Below, piece after piece: positions 57,337 through 64,000 of a stretch of DNA of 64,000 bases. The position numbers and the translations under genes are program-made. The first letter of the stretch is position 1; the number at the start of each line of letters is the position of its first letter. Below the pieces are notes generated by a model. That model did not search any database. It was not told the origin of the DNA and was given only the letters and a program-made list of their open reading frames with translations. Origin of the DNA: Anastatus disparis (lineage: Eukaryota > Arthropoda > Insecta > Hymenoptera > Eupelmidae); assembly GCA_017163975.1 (NCBI GenBank), contig JAFFSR010000343.1, positions 4,720,001 through 4,784,000 of the forward strand, written 5' to 3'.

Positions 57337-57573
57337 TTAACCTATATAGTAATCCATCTTCTAATTTCAATTAAGAGTATTTGTAAGGGTTAGCTTCTAT
57401 CTCCTCAACTTGCTCAATGTATTTCTCATCTTTTATCTCTTCGAAAGCGCACACATGTTCTTCTTCTTCTTAATCCTCGTACATTCTCGAGAGAGCATAA
57501 GGTACGTGATGTAACAATCCACGTCGGTGTACGATTTCAAATGACCACTGTTGCATTTTTAATGCCCATTTTG

Positions 57574-57939
57574 CTAATCGTCCTGTTGCAATGCACTATG
57601 GTCAGTTATAATCTTGAAAGTATAACCTTCAACATAAGGTCTAAGTTTTTTAATTGCCCATATTACTACTAATAACTCTTTCTCTGTGGTCATATAGTTC
57701 CTCTCTGCGTCTGTCAGCACCCTGCTCACGTAGACAATTGGATGCTCATTATCTTCGTGCTCTTGAGTCAGTACTGCTCCCATTGCGAAGTCGCTGGCAT
57801 CACATTGTACAGTGAATGGTTTGTTAAAGTCAGGTTTGGCGAGTACAGGAGCAGTTGTTAAGGCTTTTTTCAAATCTCCGAACGCTCTCTGTTGCTCTTC
57901 TTCCCAACTCCATTCTCTGCTTTTCCTTAACAGCTTCAC
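57574..57939 (-). pseudogene. Ty3/gypsy RNase H
   Basis: FTVQCDASDFAMGAVLTQ (catalytic Asp), LVTEKEL-like TTEKELLVVIWAIKKLRPYV (Glu) and FKIITDHSALQ (Asp) are all present. The frame breaks directly after HSALQ, where about eight codons are missing before KWALKMQQWSFEIVHR in another frame. Confidence 0.85.
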
Positions 57940-57961
57940 CAGTGGAACTTTCTTCTCGGAA

Positions 57962-58733
57962 TCATGTTCTTGAATACCATCCTACCATTCCAAGAAATCT
58001 TCGTAGCTGCTTCACAGTCCGGGGTGCTGGGTAATTGACGACGGGTGCTACCTTGTCTAGATCCGGTCTTAGCCCCTCATAATCTAATATGAATCCAAGG
58101 TAAGTGATCTGTGAGCAGAAAACCTCACACTTTATCTTGTTCACAGTCAATCACGAAAGGCATTTTCTTGAATTGCCAGAGACCTGAGCCAGGTACTGAG
58201 AAGGCAGTATACTTGCTACTATTCTCCTCCATGGGAATTTGGAAGTATGCTTGCTTCAGGTCAATTTTGGTTAGGTATCTGGCTTTTCTCAGCTTATCTA
58301 GGATTAAACCCATACTAGGTATTGGATATGCGTTCTTCCCAGTAACCTTATTCAATTCTCTATAATCGATATAGAATCGGTACTCCACTTCAGGTTTCCT
58401 AAGTATCACTGGTGAACTGCTCAATTCACTTGCTGACCTTTCTATTACATTGTTTCGCAACATTGTCTCTATTTCTTTATGAGCGATTTGCATCATCGGC
58501 GACATCCTCCTCGGTCTCTGTTTTATCGGTGCTGCTTCCATTACATCTATGTAATGCTCCGACAAATTAGTTGTACCTGGTACGTCTGTTGGTCGAGGTA
58601 TGATTTTATTTACTAAGTCTTCGATTTTTACTCGTTGCTTATCATCTAACTCTACGATTCTAGCACACTCTTCGAAAACAAGGATTTGGGTATGGTCTCC
58701 GTTACTGAATTCTCTCCATTCACCATCTCTCAT
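57962..58733 (-). pseudogene. Ty3/gypsy reverse transcriptase lacking its catalytic YxDD segment
   Basis: 58733-58125 carries NVIERSASELSSSPVILRKP, YRFYIDYRELNKVT, LTKIDLKQAYFQIPM (first catalytic Asp) and WQFKKMPF. The frame then jumps directly to MTVNKIKCEVFCSQITYLGF and LRPDLDKV (58150-57962). The ~70 residues that normally lie between, with the Y-x-D-D motif, are deleted. Confidence 0.87.
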
Positions 58734-58749
58734 TCTCCATAAATTTTCA

Positions 58750-59314
58750 CTAAACCTCGTTTCTATTTCTCAAAGTCGACAGAAATCCATTCCTAGAATT
58801 ACGACATGTTCTAAGGCAGAAATAGCTTTCATTTCTAGTCGTCTCACATCCATCTACTTCCAAGTCTACTGGTAATTTTCCAATCATTCGAGCAGATCCT
58901 CCTATAACGCTTCTGATCACTGTGCGGGCTGGTATCAATCTATTTCGGAATTCCTGGGCTACTTTTGGTCCTATTAACGACATCATTGCTTTAGTATCGA
59001 ATAAGGCCTGGTATTATCTCCCTCCGAGCACTACATCCAGGAAATTCCTATTTTCATTGTACATGCCTGCTATAGCATCGTCATCGTCTTCACGTTCAGA
59101 TCTGATTTCGATCGTCGCAGGTGGATATTCCCCCCCCCCCTCGACTAGACTTACTCTCTTCTGCTCGAGTCTTGGTCCTTGATATGGATGGGTGCTTCTC
59201 TTCTTCTTCATCTAATACACTTAATACTCTGTTTAACTCTGCTAGCTTCTTAAATCTTTCTTCCTCTTCGTTATCAGACTCTTCACTCAGTGGTGATGCT
59301 TCTTGCTCTAACAA
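58750..59314 (-). pseudogene. Ty3/gypsy aspartic protease region
   Basis: After an acidic linker (59314-59014) the frame reads YQALFDTKAMMSLIGPKVA near 59000. FDTK stands where D-T-G or D-S-G is required, and a stop precedes it. LEVDGCETT and further pieces follow. The active-site glycine is lost. Confidence 0.6.
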
Positions 59315-59437
59315 TCCTAGTTTCTTCTTTCTTTATTGTAAGTGCTTCATGGTCCTCAAAATCTCATCTCTAGAGTATTTCTCTGCAAACTCGAGCGGGG
59401 AGAGTATCTTCATAGGCGCTCGTATCTCTTTGTTCTC

Positions 59438-59860
59438 TTATATATTCTCTAAAGTGGGGGTCTCCGTCTTTTTGTTTGGAGTTAGGTACTCTTTTAGCTG
59501 CTCTCTATCTAATTTTTCCCAGCTGGTGGCCAAGTCGGGGACATTAAAGGGTTTTGCATCAGAGGGGGTTGAGCTGGGTTCTGCCCTCCCGTTGCTTCGT
59601 TTCCCTGTGATTGTTGTAGGTTTGCTGTCCTTTGTTGATCGGGTCTTTGTGCCTAATTGACCTGGTTTGGGCCCGATTCGAATTCCTTGGTGTGTAATTT
59701 TGATTCGGTTCATTCGCTGGGGTCGACTGGGTGGGGCAAACATTCATAGGATGACCCATTCCTCCACATGAGCGACAGATTTTTCGTGGACAATCCTTTG
59801 CTCTGTGTCCAACAGTCTGACAGGTATAACACGCTGAATAATGCAGTTGGCCTCAAGGTT
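59438..59860 (-). pseudogene. Ty3/gypsy gag nucleocapsid with two zinc knuckles
   Basis: Around 59835-59750 the minus strand reads CYTCQTVGHRAKDC and CRSCGGMGHPMNVC, two C-x2-C-x4-H-x4-C knuckles, followed by a proline/asparagine/threonine-rich tail. Frameshifts surround it. Confidence 0.8.
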
Positions 59861-59998
59861 GCTCCGTTGGCTGATAGGAATTCACCTTGGCAAATAGGAA
59901 TCTGCTCAGGTGCCACTGCTGGTGTACTTAGTGTTACGGCGTGCGGGGTCTCTGGTGGGGGTCAGCGTTAACTTGGGTCTGCTTTACTTTTTATACTG

Positions 59999-61390
59999 CT
60001 ACATTTTTAAGTTCTTGTTGTTTGTTATGTTTCTTCCGTCGTCGTCGTTGCTTTCGTTGAGTCGGTTTAGGAATCTCCTCTGGTTCGCTCTTACTTTCGC
60101 TGTCGATTCTTCAAATTCTTCTACATTAGCTATTTGGGGTTTATCTGTCTTTTTAGGAGCTTCAAACGCTGCTTCTTGGATTAACATCTTCTCGCGTGGT
60201 GGTGGGGGTTGATATCGATTATCGAGGTCCTTTTGTTTTTCCCAACGACGACCTAACCTTCTGAATCTTCATAGGTGTCTACTCGTCTACCTGCCATAAA
60301 CTTGCGATATTCTGGTAGTAGATTCCTATACGCCGTATCTATCTGGGTTCTCATCGACGGTGAATTTTCAAAGTATCCTACGATACACCTGAAGCAAGAT
60401 ATGAAGTGGGCTATGCTTTCTCCTTTGGCTTGAGTTCGCTGTTTCAGCTCGTCGAGAAGGTCTACTCGTTTGACATCGCGAACATATTGACGTTTGAAGG
60501 TCCTCTTGAAGCTCTTTCAGTCGTATACTTCTAATTCCGCGGTCTTGTCCCAGATGCTTGCCGCACCTGTAAACACGCAGGGTGTAGACCTTAACAGATC
60601 TCCATCCGGAATACCGGTGTTTCTATGACAGTTACTCAACTTGGCGAGAAACTCCTCTGGTCCTTCTCTATCATCCCCGCTGAAAGAAATTTTCCAATTC
60701 TTAAGCGTTTTGTTGATAGTGTTGTCTCGGTCAGTCATGTCTACCTGATTGCTTCGGCGTCTTCGATAATCCTCGTCGCTGCTATAATCTTCTGTGTCAC
60801 TGGAGCTATTTGAATAATAGCTGTAGTCGTCGTCTCTTCGGTTTTTTTGTGACCTCTGTGCTCTCTATCTTTTCTGCTTTGTCTGTTTCCTCTACATTCT
60901 CTATTCCTCCTATCTCTTCTATTTCCACTATCTCTTCGGTCTCTTCTATTTCTTCGCTCATCATATTCTCGTAGATCTTCCCTTGGTGCATTCCATCGTC
61001 CATCATGGTTGTCTCTTAACTGGTTAACCCCATGATCTCTTGCGTCTCTGCCACCTCTATTGCCACTGTTTCCACGTCTTGGTGTTTCTCTGGACGTACT
61101 ACCTGTGGTTCGCGGATACTGGTCCTTGCCGGCATCTAAGCGTATATCTATCTGCTCATTTAGTACCTCATCTCGAGCTTCACTGGGTATCCATTGTCCA
61201 GGAACTTCTAAACTTGCTTGATCGAAGAAAGTGGCAGAAGCGTCGTCGATATTTTCCTCATTTCTTCGTCTGACATATACAGGTCATCTATGGCTATCAG
61301 TTCTTCAATAGGAACTTTTCGGAGGTTCTGCGATACTACTGGTGGTTGTTGGCTTTTTATGGCTGGAGTAGGGGCTGACGTCTCTGATTT
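59999..61390 (-). pseudogene. Ty3/gypsy gag capsid region, broken
   Basis: 60738-60517 reads LKNWKISFSGDDREGPEEFL and STPCVFTGAASIWDK, the usual gag capsid start and W motif. 61006-60806 is a glutamate/isoleucine/threonine low-complexity stretch. 60187-59999 holds a helical EEFEESTAKVRANQRRFLNR piece. Stops and frameshifts interrupt throughout. The gag start is presumably near 61390. Confidence 0.65.
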
Positions 61391-62240
61391 CCAAATTTAA
61401 TTTATTGTTCGTAGTTGAGAGTGGAGGGGATAATTTGAGAAAAAAAAGAAATTATTATATAATATATATATGAAAAATATGTATATATGTATATTGTAAA
61501 ATTCTAACGTGACGCAATTTCTGGGAATATCACACTCGCCTAGTGATATAAATTTTATTTTAGGTTAAGTGACTGTAACTTTCGTTTTTACTAACAGCGA
61601 AAAAGGAGGTACAGACTTTACTTCTACTTGTCACGAATTTAACTTAAACTGCGTTAATAAATGTATTTCAAGATGACACTTTGAAATTTATATTTTCATG
61701 TATGATTTATTTTTTATATTGAATATAAATGTATATTTTCATGTATGATTAATTTTTATATTGAAAATAAATTATACATTAAAATATATATTTTAAACTG
61801 TCATAATTCCTTATTGATGGCTCTGACTTACATGATCGAAAATTCATTTTAAAGTTTGTGTGAAATAGAAAAAAATAAGCCCTCGAAAAGCAATTTCTGA
61901 AGTGGCAAACAATGAGTAATTTCAATTACCATGTGATACATGTAAGAACCAATAGAAAACTTCAAAATTCAGGTCTGTAAAGGATCATACTAACTCTGTT
62001 CTTCATTTACAACAAGAAGTATTCCTATGAATTTCCCTCCAAAACATCAGGATTTTCAGGAAAAAAAATGATCAAGTTGGGACTTTTCCAAAAATTTTAA
62101 AAAATTTCCAAATTTCATGTTTCTATAGCTCTTGATCCTTCTAATCTAAATCCTTGAAAATTTTTTTACACATTTTGGGTAACAAAAAGAATATATTCTT
62201 AGAGTTTCAGAGATTTTTATTTTTCTGCTCTTCCAGTTGG
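61391..62240. other. AT-rich non-coding stretch with a dispersed-repeat tail
   Basis: About 61880-62270 is distantly similar to 10570-11030 and, like it, runs into a (TA)n tract. A duplication (ATTTTCATGTATGATT) lies at about 61693 and 61737. Confidence 0.4.
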
Positions 62241-62250
62241 TGTAAAATGT

Positions 62251-62251
<1 letters not shown>

Positions 62252-62326
<75 letters not shown>
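62252..62326. repeat. (AT)n microsatellite
   Basis: About 75 bases of uninterrupted TA. Confidence 0.97.
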
Positions 62327-62330
<4 letters not shown>

Positions 62331-64000
62331 TGATACGACTATAAACTTTATTCTTTTTCGACTATAAAGTAGCTACTCTGTACGGTCTCTACTTCTTTAT
62401 TTTCTTTTTTTTTATAAATTATTACTAATAATTTTTGTTAATTATAAATATGACTTCCAATGAAATAACTTAAATTATATATGTTAGTAATCACGCATTA
62501 TATTCTATCTACGGGTGAATCAGCAGTTACATGCTTATTAGAATATTACTTTTTTTTAAATTACAGAGTAATAAAAAGAAGCTCAAATTTCATCTGCTAT
62601 TATTATTTCATGATTCAAAAGGGAAATTGGAATCTAACTTTAATTAGTCTGTAACTTGAGAAAAAGCAATATTTTAATTTATTATAACTGCTGAAAAGCA
62701 TTTAAGTTTAGTTTTTATTTTAAAAAAATTTTTAATCTTTAACTCCTAAAGTTTAAGAAATGTAAAATTTGAAAATCGTAATTATGATTTTTTTCTAGTG
62801 AAATTCTCATTGCTTATAGCTATTTTTATATCCTCCTATTTTTCGTAATTCATTTTAAAAAATTTCCCAATTGATTTCACTTTGTTTTTTTTTTTTCATT
62901 AAAAAAATTTATTCATTAACAACCCATTTACTGACACCTTTTTTTTCTATGTTCCAATTTCTCTCTATACAGATAGGTTTAAGTCTAGACATAAGTTTTG
63001 TTTTATTTAAATACGTATACATTTTTTTTGCGCATTTTGTATGCAAAATTTATTTTTGCGCACGCTTTAATAATGTTTGTGCTAATACGTAAGTGCTTGT
63101 ACGAAAAAGTATTGTTTAATACTCAAGAAAAAAGTGCAAACGTCTTCATGAAGTTGGCCCCTTAACTGGTAAGGCCTTTATAACTTGTGATAAAATTGGT
63201 AGCCACAAATACTATGTTCAGGTGTACGAAAATATTGTTTCTTGGGGTTTTCGGGCCCGCTGATTCCATTTCTATAATTATTTTCACAATAAAAATATGT
63301 GCATATATGATACATAGTTAGTTTTAGCACGACTTTTTTGTGAATATATGTTACATAGCTAGTTAAGAGGTTAAAATCACTTTTTCGCGCTTATATCGAA
63401 AATAACTATATTTCGGAGTTTTGGAACACGTAAATAGCGCCAAATGTACTTTGAGGCACTCTGTACTTTTTGACTTTTTTCTGCCGCAAACTGCCTTTGG
63501 GCGTTTTGGTTTCAGGGTACTTCCGAGCTTCTTGATGCAAGACAGCGTCTGTATCAAGTTTGTGAGGAGTGATGCTGTTGTGAACTTTCTGGACCTGCAG
63601 ACTTTTTTGAGGCAAGTGACAAACTGTTGTTGGTTTTTGGAGGGCAGGTGGTGTTTTTGGAACATGTCAAGTGACGAAATTTCCAAAATTTGCCGTAAGA
63701 TCTCGCAACTTTAGATCGATGTGCCATATGCAAGCAGCCATCTGACATATGCGGAACAAAGCGATTATAGAATTGCTCAACTTATAGCCAGCGCTGTCAT
63801 GATAGATGTATGACACGCATACAATTAGTAAGGTTACCATTACACCTGCAACAAATGTGTAAAGATAAAGAATGAGAAGAGCGGTCCCTCCAGTTCACAT
63901 GCTCTCGGCTCTCGCATTAATAACAGCCAAACACTTGATATCGGTAAGACAGATAAGAAGTAGCCCCTCAGCACATCGACTCCATCAAGGACCGACATAC
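62327..64000. other. Non-coding stretch, right end of window
   Basis: No recognised gene. Overlapping frames near 63363-63748 on both strands (basic, serine/lysine-rich on the minus strand) have no family signature; they may be the remains of an old transposon. Confidence 0.35.

Noticed and set aside
63363..63748. Overlapping basic frames on the minus strand and one on the plus strand
   Set aside because: No recognisable domain, and several phases are open at once; at most an old transposon remnant.

Overview
The window is eukaryotic, AT-rich and almost entirely repetitive. It is most likely insect, perhaps a hymenopteran. The transposon families (Polinton/Maverick, mariner, gypsy, non-LTR elements with APE and RNase H, TTAA and hAT MITEs) are those of arthropods, and one short host-like exon resembles the prodomain of a furin-type convertase. 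No host gene is complete, and I saw no rRNA, tRNA or CRISPR array.

The main object is at 360-16547: a complete insertion of a Polinton/Maverick (adintovirus-like) endogenous DNA virus. It has terminal inverted repeats of about 110 bp beginning AGTAGTTATAGG and an exact 6-bp target duplication (CACATA), and it sits in an AT-rich satellite with a ~105-bp unit. Its left half is a compact minus-strand block. Reading from 9122 down to 857, this holds a packaging ATPase, a small basic protein, a conserved unknown gene split by a hAT MITE, a parvovirus-like phospholipase A2 protein, a retroviral-type integrase with chromodomain (four in-frame stops), a penton-like minor capsid protein (one frameshift), a glycine-rich pVI/pX-like protein, a major capsid protein (one frameshift), a conserved unknown, an adenain-like protease and a last unknown protein. 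No protein-primed DNA polymerase B is visible. The right half is instead simple repeats, ~300-bp and 441-bp tandem repeats, a Tc1-like foldback pair, and one plus-strand gene with a zinc-binding C-terminus behind an in-frame TGA.

The region 16554-29600 holds the right satellite flank (with a 206-bp MITE and a putative solo LTR), a CACGTACAA-type minisatellite, a 261-bp MITE, a ~170-bp satellite split by a 3.3-kb near-perfect palindrome, and a 4.3-kb CACTA-like element. The last has 122-bp subterminal tandem repeats, a broken transposase-like gene and an inverted second copy of that gene's 3' part.

The region 30400-46270 holds fragments of two non-LTR retrotransposons. The second is nested with two foldback MITEs and a solo LTR. 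There are also two ~860-bp solo LTRs with perfect 4-bp target duplications, a piggyBac-like MITE, and a complete but dead 3.0-kb mariner.

The region 46270-64000 is mostly AT-rich filler. It contains the lone furin-prodomain-like exon (49446-49625), a very AT-rich island with an unrecognised 137-aa ORF (51519-51932), a decayed Ty3/gypsy element in minus orientation (about 55987-61390) with its own TTAA MITE, and a long (AT)n tract.

Most coding sequence is broken. The exceptions are the open Polinton frames for ATPase, protease, PLA2, pVI/pX-like and accessory proteins, and two unrecognised ORFs.
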